From Bacteroidota bacterium (lineage in GTDB: Bacteria; CLD3; SB21): a DNA stretch of 14,475 nucleotides. The translations under genes and the position numbers were made by a program. The notes beneath the pieces are model-generated. The model made no database searches, had not been told where the DNA came from, and was given only the letters and a program-made list of their open reading frames with translations. Each line of letters opens with the position of its first letter. Within the stretch, counting starts at the first letter, position 1. The stretch covers positions 1-14,475 of the forward strand of contig JAGQUY010000028.1 in assembly GCA_020438245.1 (NCBI GenBank), given 5' to 3'. This document shows positions 6,779 to 14,431 of this stretch, piece by piece.

Positions 6779-8010
6779 TGCACACAGTGCGCCACCGTTT
6801 CCTTTTCTGTACCTTCCTATTTGCAGCCCTCTATTCCGCCTGTGGCGATTCTGCGCCTCAAGATGCCGGCAATAAGATCGTAAATTGGTGGCACTTTTGG
6901 GCTGAACCCTACCAAAAACCCATCGTCAGAAAGCTGATTTCAGATTTCGAACGATCAAATCCCGGCATAAAAATAAAGGCCACCGAGTTGACTTGGAGCA
7001 GTGGGTATGAAAAGTTAACGGCAGCATTCGCCGGCGACCACCCGCCCGATGTCCTGGAGCTTGGAAGCGATTGGATTTATGAATTCGGATCGAGAGGCCT
7101 GCTGGAAGATCTGTCACAAACGACTGATTCGTTGAAGAGCCATTACCTCGGATGGTCGTGTGCGGAAGTTGATGGCAAGGTGTTTGCAATGCCATGGCTC
7201 CTTGGATCGAGAATTCTGTTCATCAACAAGGGATTGGTGCCGATGGCCGACGAGATCGTAAATCTGGAAACTCTGAAAGAGTACATCTGTGCCGCGCATC
7301 ACCCCGAAAAGCAAATTTATGGTTTTGGGAATACGAAACTCGAGCCTCACCAACTGTACAAGAAATTCCTACCGTTTCTCTGGACATTCGGCGGAAACAT
7401 TCTTTCATCGGATGGCACCAAAGTTATTCTGGATAGCCCCGAATCTGTCCAAGCTCTCTCGTACTATCTGGATCTGTGCCGCTGCGGCCTGCTTGAAAGT
7501 CAGAAGAACTTAGATGATAGTTTTGTGGCTGGCAATCTGGCCGTGGTATTCTCCGGCGGATGGCTCATTCGCAAGATTCAGGAGCAACATCCCGGTTTGA
7601 ACTACACGGTCTTGCCAATGCCTTCCCCGACTCCGGGAATACCCGGAACAAGCTTCTTCGGTGGTGAGTATTTGGCGGTCAGCAGGAAATCAACGGTTAC
7701 CAAGGAGTCTCTTCGTTGGATTCGATTCCTGATGAGCGAAGAAAATAGTATGGCATTGTGTGCAGAGTCAAAGGTTGTAGTCCCCTCTGCGGTTAACGCA
7801 ATTGAACTTCCCTATTATAAGACCCACCCGCTGGAACGAACGCTTTTTCAGCAAATACAGTACAGCAGGTCTTCTCCGCTTCATCCGAAGTGGAACGTGA
7901 TAGAGGGAATTCTCGAAGAAATGCTTGAACAAGTGACTTATGAAAAAGTTGGTCCACGTGAAGCCATTACCCTGGCGAAGACCCGGATTGAAAAGGAGTT
8001 GGCAAAATGA
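6778..8010 (+). CDS. Family 1 extracellular solute-binding lipoprotein (sugar ABC type)
   Basis: A 410-residue protein with a lipoprotein signal: a basic start, a hydrophobic core and a probable lipidated Cys22 after LYSA, where Tyr at -3 is unusual. The mature part begins like MalE/UgpB-type binding proteins, with KIVNWWHFWAEPYQ, then SDFERSNPGIKIK and HPPDVLELGSDWIYEF. These two-lobed proteins capture sugars or related solutes for an ABC importer outside the membrane. No permease or importer ATPase lies beside it, so it is an orphan here. The ATG at 6778 is preferred because it overlaps the gatA stop as TGATG; the GTG at 6775 only adds one Met. Its end overlaps the following propeller gene by 4 bases (ATGA), so gatA, this gene and the propeller are probably translated in a coupled way. 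The ligand cannot be deduced. Confidence 0.85.
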   Translation: MHTVRHRFLFCTFLFAALYSACGDSAPQDAGNKIVNWWHFWAEPYQKPIVRKLISDFERSNPGIKIKATELTWSSGYEKLTAAFAGDHPPDVLELGSDWIYEFGSRGLLEDLSQTTDSLKSHYLGWSCAEVDGKVFAMPWLLGSRILFINKGLVPMADEIVNLETLKEYICAAHHPEKQIYGFGNTKLEPHQLYKKFLPFLWTFGGNILSSDGTKVILDSPESVQALSYYLDLCRCGLLESQKNLDDSFVAGNLAVVFSGGWLIRKIQEQHPGLNYTVLPMPSPTPGIPGTSFFGGEYLAVSRKSTVTKESLRWIRFLMSEENSMALCAESKVVVPSAVNAIELPYYKTHPLERTLFQQIQYSRSSPLHPKWNVIEGILEEMLEQVTYEKVGPREAITLAKTRIEKELAK

Positions 8011-9704
8011 AGAGAGTTCCAACCGTTCTCCTCTTTTTGGTTAATGCTGCACTTATGGCTCAGATTTCGCCGAACCAGGGAAATGTTTATTACAGTCTCA
8101 AATACCAACCTGGCGATTGGATAACCATCTCGACCATGCGGTATGCCACCAGCGTGGCATCAAGTTATCGGATGGCGTATGTTGGAACCTCAGGAGGCGT
8201 GTTCAGATACGATTTGAATAAGAAAAAGATATACTACCCGTTGACAACGAGCAACGGCTTGCTTGACAACGACGTTCGTTTGGTTGCCGTTGACCCTCAA
8301 AATGAATTTCTTTGGGTTGCGACCAAACAAGGTTTACAGTATTACAGCACGCTGTCAGAGCGTTTCTCAACTGCCCGCTATGTCCAGATTGGCGTGGGTA
8401 TCGACGAAGAAATTCTCTCAATTGGTTTCAGTGGCGGCAAGGTGTGGCTGCAAACCACGAAGGGCTATTTGTTGAGTCAATCCAACTCCTCCATGAGCTT
8501 CTTTCGAGAAGATGCACCGATTGATGCAGGCATCCGCTGGTTCGGCAAGGAAGGTTTGATAAGAACGGCATGGCCGGGAATAGCAATAGACCATGAAACG
8601 GGATTTTTTCTGGATGCCGCTTGCATGTCCATCGTCGATCAAGAGTTCAGAAAAGCAAAGATCACCTACTATGCCTACGACTATCTTGGCGGATTGTGGA
8701 TTGCAACCGATGGAGCCGGCATCTGGCGTGCAGCCCCTGTCAGTTTAATTGCAGAGCCCTTGGTTTATGGGCTGGCAATGGAGGATGTGTCCGCGATTTC
8801 TATTGACGGACTAACCATGTGGATTGGCGGAAATCTTGATTCGCCGCTGTTCAGAAATTATCGTCGAGCAGTCGCCGGTATCACGCATTGGAATCAAGAA
8901 GTTGACCGGTTTGACTGGTATGACTCAGGATTTCGGTCTGGAATAAAGGCGGACTATGTTACCGAAATATTACCCGACTCTGAATGGATCTGGATCGGAA
9001 CACACGAAGGTCTCATGAGAAAGTCGCGGACAGCGGACTATTGGTCTCTTTACGGACAGAGCAGCGGGTTGTATCACCCGCGTGTATATTGTCTGACGAC
9101 GGATTCCATCAATCTTTATATTGGTACACAGTCCGGCTTGAACAAAGTGTTTTGGTCGGGCAACGATTATATCGTCGCCCGAATCGAATTACCCGCTCTG
9201 TTCAATGTCAGTGTTTACAAGATGCTTTACAATCAAGGCAAGCTATGGATGACTACCAATCAAGGGATCTTTTCCTTGGATCTGTCCAATCAGATTCTGA
9301 GGCAATTCAACGCCTTGGGGTACGAGGTCAGAACAGGTTCGCTCTTGAACCAAGAGATTCGGGGAGTCTGTGAAGATAACGATTTCATCTATTTTGCAAG
9401 TTCAAGGGGGGTTGTCCGGTATGGGAAAGCGGACCAACAATGGATATCCATCCCCCTCAACCTGGACTACCTTTCTCCCGGAGTAAACGATGCTGACGGC
9501 GACGAGGACAATGTCTGGATTGCAACCAATCGCGGAGCCCTGCGTCTGATCAAGGCAACGAACAAATGGATCTACTACTCAACCAACGATGGTCTCGGCG
9601 GTGAGCGGGTGCGGTCAGTACTGGTGGATGATGACTATGTCTGGTTTGGTACCCAGCATGGATTAACACAATTTCACTGGGGCGCCGAGCATCTCAAAGA
9701 CTAG
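8007..9704 (+). CDS. Exported beta-propeller protein with two-component-regulator-type repeats
   Basis: A 565-residue protein with signal peptide MKRVPTVLLFLVNAALMA, probably cut before Gln19. The rest is a chain of propeller blades ending in an aromatic, small residue, (T/S)-x-x-G pattern: YVGTSGGVFRYD (58-69), LWVATKQGLQYY (102-113), LWIATDGAGIWR (230-241), IWIGTHEGLMRK (328-339), YIGTQSGLNKVF (371-382), LWMTTNQGIFSL (413-424), VWIATNRGALRL (503-514) and VWFGTQHGLTQF (545-556). These match Reg_prop blades, which form sensor domains of hybrid two-component systems. Here the protein stops after the last blade: there is no Y_Y_Y domain, membrane helix, kinase or outer-membrane sorting domain. 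It is likely periplasmic or surface-exposed, with a binding or scaffold role. It overlaps the solute-binding gene upstream, hinting at a shared envelope task. Its stop shares the bases CTAG with the convergent DUF4340 gene. Confidence 0.8.
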   Translation: MKRVPTVLLFLVNAALMAQISPNQGNVYYSLKYQPGDWITISTMRYATSVASSYRMAYVGTSGGVFRYDLNKKKIYYPLTTSNGLLDNDVRLVAVDPQNEFLWVATKQGLQYYSTLSERFSTARYVQIGVGIDEEILSIGFSGGKVWLQTTKGYLLSQSNSSMSFFREDAPIDAGIRWFGKEGLIRTAWPGIAIDHETGFFLDAACMSIVDQEFRKAKITYYAYDYLGGLWIATDGAGIWRAAPVSLIAEPLVYGLAMEDVSAISIDGLTMWIGGNLDSPLFRNYRRAVAGITHWNQEVDRFDWYDSGFRSGIKADYVTEILPDSEWIWIGTHEGLMRKSRTADYWSLYGQSSGLYHPRVYCLTTDSINLYIGTQSGLNKVFWSGNDYIVARIELPALFNVSVYKMLYNQGKLWMTTNQGIFSLDLSNQILRQFNALGYEVRTGSLLNQEIRGVCEDNDFIYFASSRGVVRYGKADQQWISIPLNLDYLSPGVNDADGDEDNVWIATNRGALRLIKATNKWIYYSTNDGLGGERVRSVLVDDDYVWFGTQHGLTQFHWGAEHLKD

Positions 9705-10219
9705 CGCCACCACGACGCCGTTGCGCCAAGATAGTTTAGCGCCTTTTGTCGCAACGGGTAAACGCGATAATCTCCGTCGGCTCTTACGAATTCAGCCGAA
9801 TAATCAGCGGGACTCCGGCCGAAGTAAGCCGTCACAGAAAGACCGCTTCTGTCTTTCAACAATACCTTGGTGGCGGCATCTGCGGTCAGTCCATACTTGC
9901 GATATTGGGTAGTATCCTTACTGATGTCGTCTTCACGCTGACCTTTCAACACCTGCTTCAGAAAGTCGTTGACCCGATACGTTGATGGACGACCCGTATC
10001 CGGAGCCGCAAATACCCATTGGCTATCAAGTCTCACCAATTCCACAGATAGGGTGTCCTTTGTGATTTGAATGGACGACAGTTGACTTTCCTCAACCTCA
10101 AAAAGCGGCTCAATGGTAACTTCGAAAGAGCGCTGACGTGCCTGTGAATAGATAAGAAGCAATATAAGGGTCGCGAGAATAACCAGATAGGGAATCCAAC
10201 CTTTCAGTTTATTTCGCAT
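9701..10219 (-). CDS. Short DUF4340 membrane-anchored protein of a Gld-type ABC cluster
   Basis: A 172-residue protein with one N-terminal membrane helix (about residues 9-26) and an outside domain. The stretches LFEVEESQLSSIQI, WVFAAPDTGRPSTYRVNDFL and YFGRSPADYSAEFVRADGDY fit DUF4340, which typically follows GldG-like genes. The function of the family is not established; association with the ABC module suggests an envelope-side accessory subunit. It is short: many DUF4340 proteins continue past the region where this one ends (ATASWWR), so it may be a minimal form or shortened by the convergent gene, with which its stop overlaps. The ATG has GGAGG at 10230-10226, 6 bases away, and overlaps the end of the GldG-like gene by 11 bases. 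Confidence 0.72.
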   Translation of the reverse strand: MRNKLKGWIPYLVILATLILLLIYSQARQRSFEVTIEPLFEVEESQLSSIQITKDTLSVELVRLDSQWVFAAPDTGRPSTYRVNDFLKQVLKGQREDDISKDTTQYRKYGLTADAATKVLLKDRSGLSVTAYFGRSPADYSAEFVRADGDYRVYPLRQKALNYLGATASWWR

Positions 10220-11768
10220 AGAGATCCTCCAGAATCTTTCGTCGCATTCTTGTTCCTCTCCACTTGAATATACCCATCAAAAGCACCAGGACCACGGGCA
10301 TGCCAAGATTGAACCACTTCCAGCTTCTTCTGGATGCATCGGAGAGTGTCTCTAGAGGTCTCTGGGTTAGATCTCTGGATCTGATCTGAATCAACTCCTC
10401 GTCTCCGCTGAGATAGTCTACAGCATTTAAGATAAAATCCATGTTTTCCTGAACACCGCCCGCCCTTCGATCATTGAAAAATTGATTGTCACCGATTGCA
10501 ATCAAACGTACGTTTGGGTTGGCTCCAATATAGCCCGGTCTTGAGGAATACCCAGAGCTATCGGAAAAATAACTTTTCGCGGGACCTTCCACCAACAAAG
10601 CGATGGATTTGGGCCCATAGGGGAATATTTTCATTGCGGGGCTCTGTGTCGGATGAATCTGAAAGAACGGACCGGAAATCAACCCTGTGTGCTCGGAAGT
10701 GTACATCAGCGGCGTCGTCAAAAAGCCGCCTTCCTCGACCGGGCTGACCTCGCTGACAAAAAAGACCTTCATAACCGCCATGTGCTTGGTCAAAATATGG
10801 TCAGGATTAAATCTTTGAATCATCGGAAGGGCCGGGTAATCAACGGCAGTGCGCATTGTGAAAAAACCCTGTTGACTCTGCATCTGAATTTGACTGCATT
10901 TCTGATCGATAACGAGATCTTTTCCGATATTAACACCGTAGTGTTTCAGGAAGTCAAAGATGTTGGATTTGATTTCCATGGCGAAGCCCTGTTGGAGAAA
11001 GTCTTTGATCGAGCTTTGACCGATGAATACATGTCCCCCACGCATGATGAACTGATCTAAACGGTATAGCTCTTCCGATTTGAGGGAGTCCGTAAACCCA
11101 TTTAGAATAAGTGTGGTCACATCATCGGGTATGTCGGTAGTCAACGTAGTTTGACGAATCGAATAAATCTGTTCCAGAAACCGGGACAAATTTTGCGTCG
11201 AAATCTCCTCACTTTCGGGTGAAATAAGCCCGACATTCTTGAGATTTGTCGCAGTCAGCTTCTTAATAGTCGCCGTAAGATTGTATTCAAGTCCTTGCGT
11301 GCTCTGAATTACAGGGATCGGCTCTTTTTTATCCCGAAAAAGAAGCACCAAACCCATGTATACGTTCTTGATTTCAAGTTTATCATTCTCCACAACTTGC
11401 AGTTGCACCGGAGGTATTCCGTAGGTTTGAGCTTGCTGTTGAGCTTTCTCATCCTCATCAGGGTCAACGAATTCAAACTTGAAATTGCCCGCTGAGTAGG
11501 CTTGATATTCCTCGAGCATATCCTGTAGATATCTGCGGGAATTGGCCGCTGCGCCCGGAATAGTGCCGGAAAAATAGGCTTTAGCCGTCAACTTGGAGTC
11601 CAGTTTTCCTATGACGTCGCGGCTCGATTGCGACAGCGTGAAGATTGAGTTATCTGTCAAGTCAAGCCGTCCGAAAAGATTATACGCAACCAAGTTCAAT
11701 ACAACCAGAATGGCCCCGATCAGAAGAACATAATTGGTGAACTGCTGTCTATTGGATATCTTCAGCAT
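10209..11768 (-). CDS. GldG-like ABC-transporter auxiliary protein
   Basis: A 519-residue membrane protein with one N-terminal helix (about 13-32), a large extracytoplasmic region and a C-terminal helix (about 487-502) before a basic tail. The segment RLDLTDNSIFTLS just after the first helix is the GldG family signature. The middle matches the ABC-type uncharacterised transport domain, with FEFVDPDED, STQGLEYNLTATIKKLT and MRGGHVFIGQSS. In Bacteroidetes, GldG works with GldA and GldF in gliding and type IX secretion; in other phyla the same trio has unknown cargo. I choose the ATG at 11768, because AGGAGAG (11777-11771) lies directly before it; a longer version from the TTG at 11798 would add 10 residues without a ribosome-binding site. 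The ribosome-binding site overlaps the permease stop, suggesting coupling. Confidence 0.85.
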   Translation of the reverse strand: MLKISNRQQFTNYVLLIGAILVVLNLVAYNLFGRLDLTDNSIFTLSQSSRDVIGKLDSKLTAKAYFSGTIPGAAANSRRYLQDMLEEYQAYSAGNFKFEFVDPDEDEKAQQQAQTYGIPPVQLQVVENDKLEIKNVYMGLVLLFRDKKEPIPVIQSTQGLEYNLTATIKKLTATNLKNVGLISPESEEISTQNLSRFLEQIYSIRQTTLTTDIPDDVTTLILNGFTDSLKSEELYRLDQFIMRGGHVFIGQSSIKDFLQQGFAMEIKSNIFDFLKHYGVNIGKDLVIDQKCSQIQMQSQQGFFTMRTAVDYPALPMIQRFNPDHILTKHMAVMKVFFVSEVSPVEEGGFLTTPLMYTSEHTGLISGPFFQIHPTQSPAMKIFPYGPKSIALLVEGPAKSYFSDSSGYSSRPGYIGANPNVRLIAIGDNQFFNDRRAGGVQENMDFILNAVDYLSGDEELIQIRSRDLTQRPLETLSDASRRSWKWFNLGMPVVLVLLMGIFKWRGTRMRRKILEDLYAK

Positions 11769-11775
11769 GACTCTC

Positions 11776-12489
11776 CTATTTCCACTTTCGGATTTCAAGA
11801 ATTCGTATGCTGACGAGCAGAAAAAAGGCTATCACCGAACCGAAATAGATCAGGTTTCTGCTGTCAACGACCCCTTTTGAAATGTTGCTTAAATGATAGT
11901 CGACACTTAGGTATTGAAGAACTGAAGCAATCGAGGCCGGCACCAAGACCAACATTTTATCGAGGAGGAACATGGTCAGGATGATCATGATGCTCACGAT
12001 AAAAGCAGCTATCTGGTTGTCCGTAACGGCACTACCGAAGAGGCCGATAGCCGTATACACCGCGCCGACCAACATCAAGCCAAGGTAGCCTGATAAAAGC
12101 GCCCCGGTGTCAACCTTGTCACCTACCATGATCAACGTGAAAGCATGGACGGCCGTCAGAGACAGGGCAAAGGCAATGAGGCTCAATCCGGCAAGAAATT
12201 TTCCCAATACGATCTCGTGATCACTTATCGGCAGAGTCGTAATAAACTCAATAGTTCCGGATTGATTTTCCCTTGCTATCAAACTCATGGTAATCGCGGG
12301 GACAAAAAAGAGATATACCATTGGGACGATATCAAAAAGCGCCCTCAAATCAGACTGATTGGCAAGGAAAAACGTGTTGGAGAAGAACCAGGACGTCAGT
12401 AAAGCAAAAACCAAGAGGACTATGTACGCAGCCGGACTGTTAAAAAAACCGGCCAGCTCTTTTCGGCATATGATCAGGCTATTTCTCAT
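11776..12489 (-). CDS. ABC-2 type permease, GldF-like
   Basis: A 237-residue integral membrane protein with about six helices, near 20-42, 52-72, 98-120, 130-152, 160-183 and 212-231. Between helices 2 and 3 lies ENQSGTIEFITTLPIS (74-89), the cytoplasmic coupling motif seen in ABC-2 and NosY/GldF permeases. It should form the membrane channel paired with the ATPase encoded just upstream, with which it shares a 4-base overlap (ATGA at 12489-12486). The GldG-like gene starts 7 bases after its stop. Export rather than import is expected for this class; the substrate is unknown. Gene order ATPase, permease, GldG, DUF4340 supports the GldF assignment. Confidence 0.86.
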   Translation of the reverse strand: MRNSLIICRKELAGFFNSPAAYIVLLVFALLTSWFFSNTFFLANQSDLRALFDIVPMVYLFFVPAITMSLIARENQSGTIEFITTLPISDHEIVLGKFLAGLSLIAFALSLTAVHAFTLIMVGDKVDTGALLSGYLGLMLVGAVYTAIGLFGSAVTDNQIAAFIVSIMIILTMFLLDKMLVLVPASIASVLQYLSVDYHLSNISKGVVDSRNLIYFGSVIAFFLLVSIRILEIRKWK

Positions 12490-13433
12490 ACCGTCACCTC
12501 ACCTTCTACAGTCAGGTTTCTGAACACATCTTCCAAACTGACCTTGTGGCGGCTCATTTCAAGAACAGTCCACTGGTTGCCGATGGCATATTCGAAAAGG
12601 GCTTGTCTCAAATCCATGTGATTTGGGTACTCAACATGAACGTTGAATCCCCCGTCAGGAGAAGCTTCCACCTTGGCTATTCTTATTTCCTGATGGATAT
12701 TCTTCATTTCCAAGATACCCTGCTCTGTAGCGTGAAGAAGCTCAAGCACCACAACCGTCTTGCCTCTGAAACTGCTCATTAACTCCTCGGTTGTTCCGTT
12801 GGCGACAATTTGTCCCTTGTTAATGATGATCATGCGGCTGGCCGTCGCCTGGATTTCCTGCAAGATATGACTGCTCATAATGACCGTTTTCTTCTTGCCC
12901 AGACTCTTGATTAATTCCCGGATCTCTACAATCTGGTTTGGATCAAGCCCACTTGAGGGTTCGTCCAATATCAAAATTTTTGGATCATGAAAAATGGCTT
13001 GAGCAAGCCCGACACGTTGTCGATATCCCTTGGATAATTCAGAGATCGATTTGTGAATTACGCCGCCCAAACCGCAAAGATCAATTACCTTCGCCAATCT
13101 TGCTTTGAAAGCGTTTCCGGTAATTTTACGAACTTGTCCCACAAATTGGAGGTAGTCATAGGCGATCATTTCACCGTAAAGCGGATTCATTTCCGGCAAG
13201 TACCCTATCTGCTCTCGGATCCGATCACCGTGTTCAAGCACATTCTGATCATCAATCCACACATTACCCCGTGTGGGAGCCAAATAGGTCGTCAGTATCT
13301 TGAGTGTTGTTGATTTTCCTGCGCCGTTGGGACCCAAAAACCCCAGGATCTCTCCATCCTTGACCTCAAAATTGATGTCATTCAGCGCCCTGACAGATCC
13401 ATAGTCCTTTGTAAGATGTTCGATGCGAATCAA
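12486..13433 (-). CDS. ABC transporter ATP-binding protein, GldA-like
   Basis: A 315-residue cytoplasmic ATPase. It shows Walker A GPNGAGKST (34-42), the Q-loop area IGYLPEMNPLYGEM (76-89), signature SELSKGYRQ (131-139), Walker B ILILDEPSSGLDP (153-165) and H-loop His189 in MSSHILQE. Glu in place of the usual Gln in LPEMNPLY is typical of GldA-type ABC proteins. About 100 residues follow the nucleotide-binding domain, as in other ABC-2 export ATPases. The start is TTG at 13433: GGGAG (13444-13440) lies 6 bases ahead and the translation then begins MIRIEHLTKDYG, exactly where the family begins. The upstream ATG at about 13446 is out of frame. It is the first gene of the four-gene module and has its own promoter. 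Confidence 0.92.
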   Translation of the reverse strand: MIRIEHLTKDYGSVRALNDINFEVKDGEILGFLGPNGAGKSTTLKILTTYLAPTRGNVWIDDQNVLEHGDRIREQIGYLPEMNPLYGEMIAYDYLQFVGQVRKITGNAFKARLAKVIDLCGLGGVIHKSISELSKGYRQRVGLAQAIFHDPKILILDEPSSGLDPNQIVEIRELIKSLGKKKTVIMSSHILQEIQATASRMIIINKGQIVANGTTEELMSSFRGKTVVVLELLHATEQGILEMKNIHQEIRIAKVEASPDGGFNVHVEYPNHMDLRQALFEYAIGNQWTVLEMSRHKVSLEDVFRNLTVEGEVTV

Positions 13434-13464
13434 CTGAAACTCCCATGGTAATTAAAACGGCCGT

Positions 13465-13493
13465 AAAATAATAAGGGTGTTGAAATTTGTCAA
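13465..13493 (-). promoter_or_regulatory. Promoter of the GldA/F/G-like ABC operon
   Basis: On the minus strand a perfect TTGACA (13493-13488) is followed after exactly 17 bases by TATTTT (13470-13465). Transcription would begin near 13458, leaving a leader of about 24 bases with the GGGAG ribosome-binding site. It lies in the 95-base gap after the FecR-like gene, so the ABC module can be expressed independently of it. Confidence 0.65.
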
Positions 13494-13528
13494 GAAGCAG
13501 GCGTCAAATCACACTTCATGAAAAAAAA

Positions 13529-14431
13529 TTAATGCGATAAACGCCCTACCATTTGTAATGCATTGCGGGATTGCATATCCAAATCCATACGTTCACAAGT
13601 TAAAGCACGATAGATGTGGGCAACTTTGTTGGTTGGTTCAACAGAAAGCACTTCATCAAGCAGCGTGAGAACGTCATGGTGTAATTCGAAGTTGAGCAAG
13701 ATATTACATTTGAGCAGCCTGAACGCAACGGAAGCCGTGTCTGCCTCGAGTGTCGCGGTGAGCAGGCCAATTTCGTTTTCCAGCCTTGTGCGATCCTCTT
13801 GAGACAACACCTTAAACCAAGAGGCAGGAGGTAATGCAGAAAGATCCGTATTTAGGGGTCGAGCATACCAAAAATAGGTCTTACCTTCGCTAATGAATGG
13901 ATCCTCCATCAGAACGAGGTTATCTTGGCTGCATTCCGCGTCATACGAGAAATCATCTTCATAGCACCTTAGGGAGAACTCATACGGGCCGTCGAGTTCA
14001 GTCTGCCACGACAGCTTTGCAGGCTTGTCCAATAGGGATGAATTTCTTGGGAAAACCAAGGTCAGTGCTTCTTCCGACGCTCTGACAGACGTTTTTGGCT
14101 GAACAGATATCAAGTGGTACCAGCGGTCGATGTTATCCGAAGATGCAAAAATGGTTTGTAAAGTCGAGTCTGTCAACGGAGACGAGCGAAAAACACCGGA
14201 ACGCAATTGCGTTTCGACTTTTCCATTTCGCAAGAGCATTCGCAACTGAGATTTACCGCTAAGACGGAGAGAATCTCCAGAACGAATTACCGAACCTGTG
14301 CACAAGGAAACATTCCCGAAATACGCTTGACCCTGTACCGACAGAACAATGGCGGCCGGTTCCTGACCGTTCAACCAAGAAAACGTCAATAAGCAATAAA
14401 ACATGTAATATAAAAAGTTATGGTGAATCAT
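13529..14431 (-). CDS. Exported FecR-like / TPR-like protein of unknown function
   Basis: A 300-residue protein with a signal peptide (MIHHNFLYYMFYCLLTFSW, cut near Gly22-Gln23). Residues 27-80 (AIVLSVQGQAYF, then GSVIRSGDSLRLSGKSQLRMLL) look like a FecR-type beta domain: a short barrel with the pattern of a threshold, raised surface and loops on 'sGdsLrl'. The middle, about 115-205, resembles an Ig-like or carbohydrate-fold segment, with LVFPRNSSLLDKPAKLSW and YFWYARPL. The end, about 235-290, has the alternating helices of a degenerate tetratricopeptide repeat, including LLDEVLSVEPTNKVAHIYRA. I do not recognise a named gene. It overlaps by 4 bases (ATGA) a gene ending like a SpoIIE-type phosphatase, so the pair may be a regulatory unit. 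After its stop comes a run of eight T on the coding strand without a convincing hairpin. Confidence 0.6.
   Translation of the reverse strand: MIHHNFLYYMFYCLLTFSWLNGQEPAAIVLSVQGQAYFGNVSLCTGSVIRSGDSLRLSGKSQLRMLLRNGKVETQLRSGVFRSSPLTDSTLQTIFASSDNIDRWYHLISVQPKTSVRASEEALTLVFPRNSSLLDKPAKLSWQTELDGPYEFSLRCYEDDFSYDAECSQDNLVLMEDPFISEGKTYFWYARPLNTDLSALPPASWFKVLSQEDRTRLENEIGLLTATLEADTASVAFRLLKCNILLNFELHHDVLTLLDEVLSVEPTNKVAHIYRALTCERMDLDMQSRNALQMVGRLSH

Noticed and set aside
11769..11798. Longer GldG-like protein starting at TTG 11798
   Set aside because: The ATG at 11768 has AGGAGAG directly upstream and fits the family start; the TTG has no ribosome-binding site and would overlap the permease by 23 bases.
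13500..13560. Terminator after the FecR-like gene
   Set aside because: There is a run of eight T on the coding strand, but only a 3-base-pair stem (GCG/CGC) precedes it, and it overlaps the end of the coding region.
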